From UMGS755 sp045652815 (GTDB lineage Bacteria; Bacillota; Clostridia; UBA1381; UBA9506): a stretch of DNA of 21,527 nucleotides. Below are positions 7,727-16,000 of this stretch, in pieces. The notes under the pieces were generated by a model that saw only the letters and a program-made list of their open reading frames with translations, did not search any database and was not told the DNA's origin. Every line of letters starts with the position of its first letter. Position 1 is the stretch's first letter. The stretch spans positions 1-21,527 of the forward strand of contig JAZOLH010000031.1 of assembly GCA_045652815.1 (NCBI GenBank). Reading direction: 5' to 3'. A program made the translations under genes and the position numbers.

Positions 7727-8599
7727 ATGATGGAAATTTTTGGACTTATATTGATTATCGCGGTTTATGTTTCCTATGGGGTGGCAAAAAACAAGGGATA
7801 TTCCGGTTTTCTTTTTGGCATTGGTGCATTTTTGTTCCCCGTGCTGGCTCTTATCGTTTTTGCATTGCCCGATAAGTCACAGATGGCAAAAAGAGAAGCA
7901 ATTGACCGCGCATTTGACGAAAGTTTCGAGCAGCAGCAACGCAAGATTGATGAAATGAGTGCCCGCATCAAAGAACTGGAAAAACAGCAGCAGGCACCTG
8001 CTCAACCTGCAGAAGAAGCGCCGGAAGTGGAGGAAGAACCTGCTGAGCCGGAACCGGAAGACGACTATATAGAACCTGTTGAAAAACAATTTGCAGGCAG
8101 AACATTCAAGTTAAATGTTGAAGACGAGGGAGAAATGGCAGACCTGATTGTTGAACTTGACTTTGCTGAGAAATGGTACCGTGAGGAGCATTATGTCATG
8201 GCACTACCTTATTTTCGCAAAGGTGCCAAAGCAGGCCATCTTCGTTCTCAGATGTATTATGCTCAGATGTTGTATCATGGCCAGGGCTGTGAAGTGAATT
8301 ATGAAAAGGCTCTGTTTTGGTATGAAAGGGCCGCGGAGCAGGGTGAGCCTGTGGCACAGGGAAATTGCTATGCAATGTATAAAGAGGGCGAAGGTTGCGA
8401 AGTTAATCTTGAGAAAGCCCTCTATTGGAAAGAAAAACAGGCAGAACAGGGCGACGATGAGGCACAGTTCTGGGTAGGCACTATGTACGAACTGGGTCAG
8501 GGCTGTGAGATCGACCTTGAAAAAGCACGCTATTGGTACGAAAAATCCGCAGCACAGGGCAATGCCGATGCACAGAAACTGTTGGATGGTATGAACTAA
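7727..8599 (+). CDS. Membrane-anchored Sel1-repeat protein
   Basis: The function is unknown; Sel1/TPR-like repeats generally mediate protein-protein contacts. Two hydrophobic helices (about residues 3-20 and 27-47) with KNKGYSG between them form a membrane hairpin. Residues about 51-85 are charged and Gln-rich and likely coiled coil. Residues about 86-122 are an acidic Pro/Glu linker. From about residue 145 to the end there are three to four Sel1-like repeats of 36 residues, with the pattern YHGQGCEVNYEKALFWYERA repeated as KEGEGCEVNLEKALYW and ELGQGCEIDLEKARYW. The repeats would face the cytoplasm if both ends are inside. The ribosome binding site GAGG (7719-7722) fits either of the tandem ATGs at 7727 and 7730. 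No clear promoter lies between it and guaA: a TTGACA at 7704 is too close to the start codon. Read-through or a promoter within guaA is therefore likely. Confidence 0.85.
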   Translation: MMEIFGLILIIAVYVSYGVAKNKGYSGFLFGIGAFLFPVLALIVFALPDKSQMAKREAIDRAFDESFEQQQRKIDEMSARIKELEKQQQAPAQPAEEAPEVEEEPAEPEPEDDYIEPVEKQFAGRTFKLNVEDEGEMADLIVELDFAEKWYREEHYVMALPYFRKGAKAGHLRSQMYYAQMLYHGQGCEVNYEKALFWYERAAEQGEPVAQGNCYAMYKEGEGCEVNLEKALYWKEKQAEQGDDEAQFWVGTMYELGQGCEIDLEKARYWYEKSAAQGNADAQKLLDGMN

Positions 8600-8616
8600 G
8601 AGAAATCGTTATCAAA

Positions 8617-8644
8617 AAAAGCCACCGCATTTGCGGTGGCTTTT
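8617..8644 (+). terminator. Terminator after the Sel1 gene
   Basis: AAAAGCCACCGC (8617-8628), a 4-nt loop, and GCGGTGGCTTTT (8633-8644) form a perfect 12-bp stem with T-run. Confidence 0.85.
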
Positions 8645-8647
8645 CTT

Positions 8648-8762
8648 GCCTTCCCCTCAAGGGGAAGGGGGACCGCTTGCGGTGGATGAGGTGGGAACTG
8701 ACGAATGAAAGAATGACACCTCATCAGTCACTTCGTGACAGCTTCCCCTCAAGGGGAAGCCC
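8648..8762. mobile_element. MITE/REP-like inverted-repeat element, about 115 bp
   Basis: The outer ends are GCCTTCCCCTCAAGGGGAAG and CTTCCCCTCAAGGGGAAGCC, each itself a palindrome around CCCTCAAGGGG. The inner ends GATGAGGTG (8685-8693) and CACCTCATC (8717-8725) are perfect inverted complements around a 23-nt core. The right half also holds a GTCAC-TTC-GTGAC hairpin. There is no ORF of note. The CACCTCATC...CTTCCCC...GGGGAAGCC layout resembles short palindromic repeats I recall from Clostridia intergenic DNA; that recollection is not a database result. It sits precisely between the terminators of two convergent genes. Confidence 0.6.
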
Positions 8763-8770
8763 TACATATG

Positions 8771-8801
8771 AAAAAAACCTCCGCGAAAAGCGGAGGTTTT
8801 T
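8771..8801 (-). terminator. Bidirectional terminator, serving nagB
   Basis: AAAAACCTCCGC and GCGGAGGTTTTT form a 12-bp stem with a GAAAA loop. On the minus strand it ends in a run of seven T, 15 nt after the nagB stop. Confidence 0.85.
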
Positions 8802-8815
8802 GTTTGATCTAAGAC

Positions 8816-9601
8816 TTATTTTTCGTCTTTGCAGATTTCCTTAAAGTATTTGTAAGTGTCAACTTTCAGTTCGCCGCAGGCAGCTTCGTCACAAGCGATG
8901 ATTGCATCGGGATGCAGCTGCAGAGCGCTGATGGTCCAAGCGTGATCAACGCCGCCTTCAACACAATGACGCAGAGCACGTGCCTTGTTGTGACCGTTGA
9001 TTAAGAGCATAACCTGTTTGGAATCGCAAACGGTACCAACGCCAACGGAGAGTGCGGTTTTGGGCACTTTGTTGGGATCGTTATCGAAGAAACGGGAGTT
9101 CACAATCAGAGTATCTTCGGTCAGGGCGCGAACGCCTGTGCGAGAAGTTAAAGATGTGAAGGGTTCGTTAAACGCGATGTGACCATCCACACCGGAACCA
9201 CCCATGAACAGGTCGATGCCGCCATAGGATGCGATTTTGTCTTCATAACGCTGGCATTCTGCTTCTAAATCATCAGCCATACCGTTTAAGATGTTGATGT
9301 TTTCAGCAGGAATGTCAATATGGTTAAAGAAATTGTCGTGCATGTAGTACCAGTAGCTCTGGTCGGGTTGTCTGGGCAGACCAACATATTCATCCATATT
9401 GAAAGTTACAACATTTTTAAAGGTTTCTTTGCCGGCCTTGTTCATTTCGATCAGGTTTCTGTAAACACCCAGAGGAGAAGGACCTGTGGGCAGACCCAGA
9501 ACGAAGGGACGGTCTTCAGAATGGTTGTTGATGGCATCAGCAATGTGCTGTGCCGCCCAAGCGCACATGATTTCGTAATTGTCTTTGATAATCAGTTTCA
9601 T
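8816..9601 (-). CDS. nagB: Glucosamine-6-phosphate deaminase
   Basis: It converts glucosamine 6-phosphate to fructose 6-phosphate and ammonia in the cytoplasm, feeding amino sugars into glycolysis. The 261-residue chain follows E. coli NagB closely: RPFVLGLPTG (phosphate-binding), VVTFNMDEYVGLP with the catalytic Asp near residue 70, LFMGG.G.DGHIAFNEP with Asp139, His141 and Glu146, NSRFFDND, ALSVGVGT and WTISALQLHP. An upstream in-frame GTG at 9610 is only 1 nt from the AAGGAG (9612-9617), whereas the ATG at 9601 is 10 nt from it, so I start at 9601. It is monocistronic with its own promoter and terminator. No nagA or GlcNAc transporter is next to it in this window. The call is firm. Confidence 0.95.
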   Translation of the reverse strand: MKLIIKDNYEIMCAWAAQHIADAINNHSEDRPFVLGLPTGPSPLGVYRNLIEMNKAGKETFKNVVTFNMDEYVGLPRQPDQSYWYYMHDNFFNHIDIPAENINILNGMADDLEAECQRYEDKIASYGGIDLFMGGSGVDGHIAFNEPFTSLTSRTGVRALTEDTLIVNSRFFDNDPNKVPKTALSVGVGTVCDSKQVMLLINGHNKARALRHCVEGGVDHAWTISALQLHPDAIIACDEAACGELKVDTYKYFKEICKDEK

Positions 9602-9661
9602 TGTTACCACGCTCCTTGTAAATTTAAAAGGAATTTTTTACCAAATTCGTCTACATATTCA

Positions 9662-9690
9662 ATTATACACCTTTTATTTTCATTTGTAAA
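9662..9690 (-). promoter_or_regulatory. nagB promoter
   Basis: On the minus strand TTTACA (9685-9690) and TATAAT (9662-9667) are spaced by 17 bp. The leader to the ATG at 9601 is about 55 nt and AT-rich. Confidence 0.7.
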
Positions 9691-9736
9691 TATTTTTTCC
9701 CAAAAAAATAAAAAAAATAATCGATAATTTTGAATG

Positions 9737-9774
9737 CCAAATAAAAAGACTCCGTTTGGAGTCTTTTTATTTGG
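9737..9774 (-). terminator. Terminator of the TIR-methyltransferase gene, overlapping its stop codon
   Basis: CCAAATAAAAAGACTCC (9737-9753) and its perfect complement (9758-9774) form 17-bp arms around a GTTT loop. The stop codon at 9767-9769 lies inside the right arm. The structure is nearly symmetrical, so it may work on both strands. Confidence 0.8.
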
Positions 9775-11161
9775 CTCTGCCATAAGCAATAAAGTCATGT
9801 TCGCAGTACCAAAAATCGTGTTTTGCAAACAGTTCCTCAAGTTCTTCTAAGGCATATTTCATAAACAGATAATTAGTGCGCTTTTCTTCGTTGTTCGGGT
9901 CGGCTTCCATAATCTTTCTGAAGTTATTGCTACGATAGGAAAAACGCTCGAAGAAAATATCGTCACGCTCGTCAATATCCTTGCCGGATAAATCCTTTAA
10001 GAAGGTCTCCACCTTGATGTCACGGTAGCCGGCATCTTCTAACTGGTTATAGAGTTTGCGACCGTTCTGACGATCGGAAAAGCCAACTAAAGAATGGCAT
10101 TTATCTAAAATTTTCTGTACAAGACCGTTGTCATTCACTGCGATGACAGATCCGTCATCGGAGCCGCGGACAACCATATAGCCATCGGGGGCCAAGAACT
10201 TTCTCAAACGTTTTAACACGGTGACGGGTTTCTTTAAATGGAGTAGAAGCAGAGCGCCGAACATCAGGTCAAACTGGGGGATGCCCAGTTCGTCCATAAT
10301 CTCCTGCAGATGCTCGTCCATCATACCATCTTCTAAATCCAGTTTTCTGAACACGAATTTATCAGGGTCGGAATGTTCTTTGGCATAGTCTAAACATTTA
10401 TCGCTGATGTCAATACCCAGCACTTTTACGTTTTCCATTTTGCCAAAACGCATATTGCCCACATAGTTATAAGCGCAGCCCAAATCCAAAATCCAAAGGG
10501 GACGGTCAAGTTCTGCCACAAGTTTGTTTAAAACCGCCATATCACAGCCCTGTGTGTTTGTGCTTTGCACCATCAGGCGTTTAAATTCCTTATCCGCATC
10601 GGAAGAATAGAAGGACTGACGCACCTTTTCGCCGCCTAATGTGCTTTTGATGTTGAGCATTTTCTGTGCCGCCGCTTCGGGGGTAACTGCCTGCTCACTG
10701 CGGATGTTCGCCAGGATATTTTGCACAAAATCTGCTACGGTTGTTACCGCGTCGGTGCCGATGTGATAGGTTTGAAAATCGCGGAGAGAACGGGGTGTTT
10801 CTTCACGGGAAAAATTGCCGAAGAAGTTAACAATCTGCGCGCCCTGTTTCATCCCACTTAAGATATCCTGATGGAAACTGCTCCATTCATATTCAACCCA
10901 CTGAGATGTTAAAAATTCGATAGAGGAGGACACAACAACCAACACCTTGGTGGCATCCAGCGCTTCATCAATCGCCTTTTTGTAAACAGACTGACCCAAA
11001 GAGAGCAAGGTTGAGTTGCTGTAAAATGTGGTGATGCCACGATGGTTCAGTTCTTCATACAGGTCTTTGGCGATCTTGCTGTCTTCAGTCTGGTTTCCGG
11101 AAGAATCGGAATTTTTAAAGGAGATAAAAACCTCGGCTTTTAAATCGTGTTCAAAACTCAT
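9767..11161 (-). CDS. TIR domain fused to class I SAM-dependent methyltransferase
   Basis: This 464-residue protein joins two catalytic-type domains. Residues about 8-150 are a TIR domain: VFISFKNSD (box 1), GITTFYSNS, then KVLVVVSSS and SQWVEYEWSSF. The Glu at W+4 (Glu92) sits where TIR NAD-hydrolases such as SARM1 have their catalytic Glu. Residues about 160-215 are a linker. From about 220 a Rossmann methyltransferase follows: motif I ILDLGCAYNYVG (224-235), an acidic residue in VLGIDIS (Asp251), LDLED, and FDLMFGALLLLHL with a VLKRLRKFLAPDGYMVV strand. The C-terminal roughly 80 residues are Asp/Glu-rich and unassigned. GGAGG (11169-11173) lies 7 nt before the ATG. No membrane segment or signal peptide is seen. 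It is monocistronic and divergent from the ASKHA ferredoxin gene. Possible roles are NAD-depleting defence, signalling, or modification of a small molecule; the substrate is unknown. Confidence 0.85.
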   Translation of the reverse strand: MSFEHDLKAEVFISFKNSDSSGNQTEDSKIAKDLYEELNHRGITTFYSNSTLLSLGQSVYKKAIDEALDATKVLVVVSSSIEFLTSQWVEYEWSSFHQDILSGMKQGAQIVNFFGNFSREETPRSLRDFQTYHIGTDAVTTVADFVQNILANIRSEQAVTPEAAAQKMLNIKSTLGGEKVRQSFYSSDADKEFKRLMVQSTNTQGCDMAVLNKLVAELDRPLWILDLGCAYNYVGNMRFGKMENVKVLGIDISDKCLDYAKEHSDPDKFVFRKLDLEDGMMDEHLQEIMDELGIPQFDLMFGALLLLHLKKPVTVLKRLRKFLAPDGYMVVRGSDDGSVIAVNDNGLVQKILDKCHSLVGFSDRQNGRKLYNQLEDAGYRDIKVETFLKDLSGKDIDERDDIFFERFSYRSNNFRKIMEADPNNEEKRTNYLFMKYALEELEELFAKHDFWYCEHDFIAYGRAK

Positions 11162-11196
11162 GGGGTGGCCTCCGCTTATGTAACAAATTTGGTTTT

Positions 11197-11225
11197 ATTG
11201 TATCACAATTTTTGACAAAATTCAA
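11197..11225 (-). promoter_or_regulatory. Promoter of the TIR-methyltransferase gene
   Basis: On the minus strand TTGAAT (11220-11225) and TACAAT (11197-11202) are spaced by 17 bp. A TTGTCA overlapping the spacer is too close to the -10 to be its partner. Confidence 0.65.
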
Positions 11226-11264
11226 TATGTTTTCCTGTCGGGATAGCATGGAAAAATATATACA

Positions 11265-11298
11265 GTACTTGAAAAGTACACCATATTTTTGGTACAAT
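11265..11298 (+). promoter_or_regulatory. Promoter of the ASKHA ferredoxin gene with overlapping palindrome
   Basis: TTGAAA (11269-11274) and TACAAT (11293-11298) are spaced by 18 bp. The -35 lies inside GTACTT-GAA-AAGTAC (11265-11279), a perfect 6-bp inverted repeat that could be an operator. Confidence 0.6.
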
Positions 11299-11342
11299 GG
11301 TCTCAGGAGATTAAAAAAGCAGTACAGTAGGAGATTTTTATC

Positions 11343-12854
11343 ATGACTGATTTTGTCACTTGCACCTATGGTGGTGCACGCCTGACAATTGAACAAGGAA
11401 CGCTTATCAGCGATATTCTTGCGCCGGAGCATAAAAAAGACCACATTTGCGGAGGCAGAGGCACCTGCAAAAAGTGTCGGGTCTTGGCTTTCGGTGACCT
11501 TTCTGCGCCCACAGAGGCGGAGAAATCCGCCTTGAGCGAGGCAGAACGTAAGAGTGGTTTGCGCCTTGCCTGTCAGGCAAAAGTGATGGGTGAATGCCAT
11601 ATTGAAAGGTCAGAGGCAAAAGTGGCGCAGATTTGCACCGAGGGTACACTGCCTGCCTTTAAATGGACGCCGATTTTTGAAAAATATGGTGCGGCAATTG
11701 ATATTGGTACCACCACGCTGGTGGTATCCCTTTACGATACAACACGTCTTTTAGGGGCTGCATCGGCACCCAATCCGCAAGGTATGTTCGGGGCGGATGT
11801 GATGAGTCGTGTGCAGGCATCTTTAGAGGACAACAAAAAGGAACTTGCAAACCTTATCCGCAAGGCACTTGCTGACCTTTTGGTTGAGTGCACCGATTCG
11901 GCAGGGGTTCTGGCAGCGGATATCGACCGTGTTGCCATAGCAGGCAACACAGCGATGCTTTACTTTTTAACCGAGCGGGATGTGACCTGCTTATCCCGTG
12001 CGCCTTTCCGCGCTGACCATTTGTTTGGCGAGTGGGTCAGCGGTGATTCTCTTTCTTTGCCTTGCCCTGATGCAAAGGTCTATTTAGCGCCCTGTATCTC
12101 TGCCTTTGTTGGTGCGGATACAACGATGGCGCTCCTATCCTCAGGTCTTTGTGATAAGGATGAAACAGCGCTTCTCTGCGACATCGGTACAAACGGCGAG
12201 ATGGCCCTGTGGCATCGTGGTACACTATCTTGTTGCTCCACAGCGGCGGGTCCTGCTTTTGAAGGGGCGGGCCTTTCCTGCGGTATGCGTGGGGAAGCGG
12301 GCGCTATAGATAAAGTTTGGATTGAAAACGGACGACTGGGCATTCACACCATTGGCGAAACTGCACCCTGTGGCATTTGCGGTGGCGGCGCGGTGGATGC
12401 GGTGGCCTGCCTTTTGCAGTTAGATGAACTGGACGAAACGGGCTATTTAGAGGATGCCCCCTATATGCTTGCCAAGGGCGTTTTTCTGACAGGGGAAGAT
12501 ATCCGCAATATGCAGCTTGCCAAGGCGGCAATTTTTGCGGGGATTAAGACGTTGATGACAATCACTGATATAGGTACAGACGAGTTGGCGCACATGGATG
12601 TTGCGGGTGGCTTTGGCATGTATTTAAATCCTGCCAATGCACAAACCATTGGGTTGCTGCCTAATATTGAAAAAGAGAAGATTCGTCTTTTGGGCAACGG
12701 TGCACTGATGGGTGCGGCTATGATTTTGTTGCAACAGGGTGCAGAACAAAGGGCAGAGATAGTTAGCCAAATGGCAAAAATCGAAGAATTGGCAGGGAAC
12801 CCTGTTTTTCAGGAGGCCTATATCGAAGCGATGCTTTTTACAAATGAAAATTAA
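11343..12854 (+). CDS. 2Fe-2S ferredoxin/ASKHA protein, reductive activator of corrinoid enzymes family (DUF4445)
   Basis: Family members use ATP to reduce inactive Co(II) corrinoid proteins so that corrinoid-dependent methyltransferases can restart. The 503-residue protein starts with a plant-type 2Fe-2S ferredoxin domain: Cys36, Cys42, Cys45 (C-x5-C-x2-C in HICGGRGTCKKCRV) and Cys77 (RLACQAK). The ASKHA ATPase part follows, with AAIDIGTTTLVVSLYD (117-132), VAIAGNTAMLYFL, LLCDIGTNGEMAL (278-290), STAAGPAFEGAGLSCGMRGE and CGICGGGAVDA. It is somewhat shorter than the roughly 600-residue RACo/RamA types, so the linker regions are probably reduced. No corrinoid protein, MtaB-like or trimethylamine methyltransferase gene is in this window, so the partner must lie elsewhere. 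It has its own promoter and a strong terminator. The family call is firm; the partner is unknown. Confidence 0.85.
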   Translation: MTDFVTCTYGGARLTIEQGTLISDILAPEHKKDHICGGRGTCKKCRVLAFGDLSAPTEAEKSALSEAERKSGLRLACQAKVMGECHIERSEAKVAQICTEGTLPAFKWTPIFEKYGAAIDIGTTTLVVSLYDTTRLLGAASAPNPQGMFGADVMSRVQASLEDNKKELANLIRKALADLLVECTDSAGVLAADIDRVAIAGNTAMLYFLTERDVTCLSRAPFRADHLFGEWVSGDSLSLPCPDAKVYLAPCISAFVGADTTMALLSSGLCDKDETALLCDIGTNGEMALWHRGTLSCCSTAAGPAFEGAGLSCGMRGEAGAIDKVWIENGRLGIHTIGETAPCGICGGGAVDAVACLLQLDELDETGYLEDAPYMLAKGVFLTGEDIRNMQLAKAAIFAGIKTLMTITDIGTDELAHMDVAGGFGMYLNPANAQTIGLLPNIEKEKIRLLGNGALMGAAMILLQQGAEQRAEIVSQMAKIEELAGNPVFQEAYIEAMLFTNEN

Positions 12855-12856
12855 TC

Positions 12857-12898
12857 AAAAAGAGGTGGTTTTTTATGTCAAAAACCACCTCTTTTTTT
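12857..12898 (+). terminator. Terminator after the ASKHA ferredoxin gene
   Basis: A long stem (AAAAAGAGGTGGTTTTT at 12857-12873 against 12880-12896) with a short loop and T-run, 2 nt after the stop. Confidence 0.9.
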
Positions 12899-12947
12899 AT
12901 GGGAAAAAGAAACAAAAAAATAATTTGTCAATTCATTGGAAAAATTG

Positions 12948-12976
12948 TTGACATTGGATATTTTCGGTGGTACAAT
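12948..12976 (+). promoter_or_regulatory. Promoter of the GH106-like gene
   Basis: TTGACA (12948-12953) and TACAAT (12971-12976) are spaced by exactly 17 bp. The AAGGGAGG site (13003-13010) is 10 nt before the ATG and sits mostly in the loop of a small GCAAG/CTTGC hairpin (13001-13016). Confidence 0.85.
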
Positions 12977-13020
12977 GACCTTATAAACCAAAATTTTGAC
13001 GCAAGGGAGGACTTGCAAAA

Positions 13021-16000
13021 ATGGCAGATAAGATTACATATTTTTTAAGTAAAGACGGCGACTGTGAACGCCCTGCGGTTATGTGGGGTTGGGGAGGACC
13101 GCTTTGCGAAGATAACATCGTAAAACAGGTACAGGAGTTTGCAGAAGCAGGCATTAAGGAAATCTACATTCACCCCTCCTGGATGAGTGAATATGATGAC
13201 TACTTATCCGATTTCTTTATGGATATGATTGAACTGGCTTGCAACACAGCAGAAAGCCTGGGCATGAAATATTCTCTATATGATGAATATGACTGGTCTT
13301 CCGGTTGTTGCGGGGGTAAACTGTTTAAAAAGTTCCCCGAACTTCGTATGACATCTCTTAAATGGTTCCGTGCGGATGCACAGGCAGGCGAGCCCGTTGA
13401 CATCTGGTACCGTGGTGAACTTTTGTGCGTTCAGGTGCAGTATACCGATAAAACCGGTGCCAGAGAAGATATTACCGATCAGGTTAAAATCGAAGTCTTT
13501 AAAAGTGACGGCACCAATAACGGTGGCCGTGTGACCTGGAAAAATGAAAATACCTGTACCACACAGGTGTTCGTATTTACAAGAGTCATCTTAGAAGCAT
13601 TCCCGCCTAACAGCAAATGGTCTTCTTTTACTGACTTTACTCATGGCGTTACCGATACCATGAACCCCCGTTCCATTAAAGAGTTTTTAAAGATGAACAA
13701 CGAGGTTTATACCGAGCGTTTAGGCGATAAAATCGGTAAAAGTATTACCCGTATCTTTACTGATGAAACAGGTCTTGGTAATCTGTTCTACGAAAAGAAC
13801 GAACGCCCTTATTCTATTGTTGTTGAAGATGAATTTTATAAAGAACACGGCTACAAAATCCGTGATCATTTCATCGCTCTGACCGGTGTTCGTGAATCCG
13901 ATGAAGATTTAAAGGTTTGCTATGATTATTATAAAACCACCACTCGTCTGTTTACAGAGGGTTGGCTGGGTGAATACCAGAAATGGTGTCACGAAAATGG
14001 TCTGCAGCTGACCGGTCATATGAGCGCGGAATCTCTCTTAAACTTCCACACCTCTCAGATGGGTGACTTCTATGAAGCCCTGTCTAAGTTTGATGTGCCC
14101 GGTATTGATAACATCCTGTCCAAAAAGGATATGGAACACCCCTTGTTTGGTACTTGCGATAACAAAATGATTGCATCACTTGCCAAGTTTACCAAAAAGG
14201 ATAAAATCATGTGCGAAACCTTCACAGGTAGCGGCTGGGACTTAAACCTTGATGATATGAAACGCATCATGAACAAATTGATGATGACGGGTGTTACCTA
14301 TATCATTTATATGACTGCTGCGTACACACTGAATGAAGGCAGAATTTATCCGCCTATTGGTTATCCGCCAAGCCACGGTAACTGTAACCACCTGTTCCGT
14401 TACTATGGCGACATTACCGACTATGCAGCGATCCGTTCTTCCCTTTTATCCCAGACCAAACCCCATAGCCGGGCTCTTATGCTGATTCCCCAGATTGATT
14501 CCTGGACACATATGTGGGGCTGGCAGTGGGAAGACCGTCAGGACAACATCTGGCATTATGCCGGTGCGGCTCTTGTTCGCAAGAGTGTTGACTTTGATAT
14601 TTTCTTTGAGCCCATTGCCCATGAAGCGACCGTTAAAGACGGCAAGATTCATCTCCGTGGTTATGAATATGATTGCTTCGTTCTGCCTACCACAAGCGTA
14701 TCCAACAAAGCCACAATGGATATGCTGGATGCGTTTGCAAAACAGGGTGGTCGCATTGTGTTCATTGATAAGATTCCCTACCTTGCGGCTGATAGCGCAA
14801 CCCGTTACGATTTGGCATCTTCCTGCGGTCTTTCTGCTGAAGCATTACAAACATTAAACAGTTCTTCCTTTGCCGTTTGCAAAGAAAACAATGCTGTTTT
14901 AATTAAATTGGGCCGTGATGAACTGGCTGATTTGCCGGCATTCTATGAAGAACTTTCTAAGGCTGTTTTAGAAGGTTGCCGCAAAGAAACTGTTGTGGGT
15001 ATCGATTTGCCTGCAGGTGTTACAACAGCACACCGCAGTGCGGAAGGTCTTTACTGCACAATGGTCTTCAATGACAGTCCCGAAGCCAAAACGGTTCAGC
15101 TTCGTGTTGATTCCGATGATGAAATGCTCCTCTTAGAAGAAGTGAACTTTAAGAAAGTAACGGCGAAAGATGGCATTGTTACCTTAGAAGTTCCTGCACA
15201 CGAAATGCCCATCTTAATGCTGACAAAACCCGGTGTTTCCGTGGAAGGTCTTGACTTTGCTGAAGTTAAAGAGGAAGCCCCCGGCACAAAAACAGAAATC
15301 ATCATGGACAAGGGTTGGACGCTGGATATTGATGACAATATGCTGCCCTTAAAATTCCGCTATCTTTGTGCGTATGAGCCTTGCGGCAAGTTAGATCCCG
15401 AAGTTGCAAAACGTGCCGAAACCGCCAGCGAGTCCTGGGCATTGCAGGAATTCCCTGCAGGCAAAGGCATCAAGTGGGGCGATGGCTATGTGGCCTACAC
15501 TCGTTTTGATATCGTTGATATGCCTGAACACTTAGAACTCTTCACCGAAATCTATAATGATGGCGAATTATGGCTTAACGGTCAGCGAGTTGAGGGCGAG
15601 TTCAGAAAGGTTTACGAACGCGGTCCCCGTGACAGAATGGTTGACATTACAGACTATGTAAAACTTGGCACAAACACCCTGGTAATGATTCACCGCGTAC
15701 CCGCTTATGCGGCACCACATATGATGCCCAACGCTGTTGTGCGTGGTGCATTTGGCGTTAAGAACGATGCCATCGTGAAAAAACAGTTTGATGTGGATGT
15801 AACCAAGTACTACACAGAACAGAGCTGGCGTTATTATAGCGGCAGACTGGAATATAAAAACACCTTCAGCTTAGATAAACTGCCCAAGCAGGCAAAAGTG
15901 AAAGTTGAGACAAAGGAAATTGCCGAAATCATTGTAAATGGCACATCCGCAGGTGTTTATATGTGGCAGCCCTATGAAGCTGATATCACAGACCTTTGCC

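Noticed and set aside
8533..8844. 103-residue plus-strand ORF across the Sel1 end, the MITE-like element and the nagB terminator
   Set aside because: It crosses two terminators and a palindromic element and has no family similarity.
9604..9840. Minus-strand ORF 9604-9840 linking the TIR-methyltransferase end to nagB
   Set aside because: It reads through a 17-bp terminator dyad and the nagB promoter in another frame and has no recognisable product.
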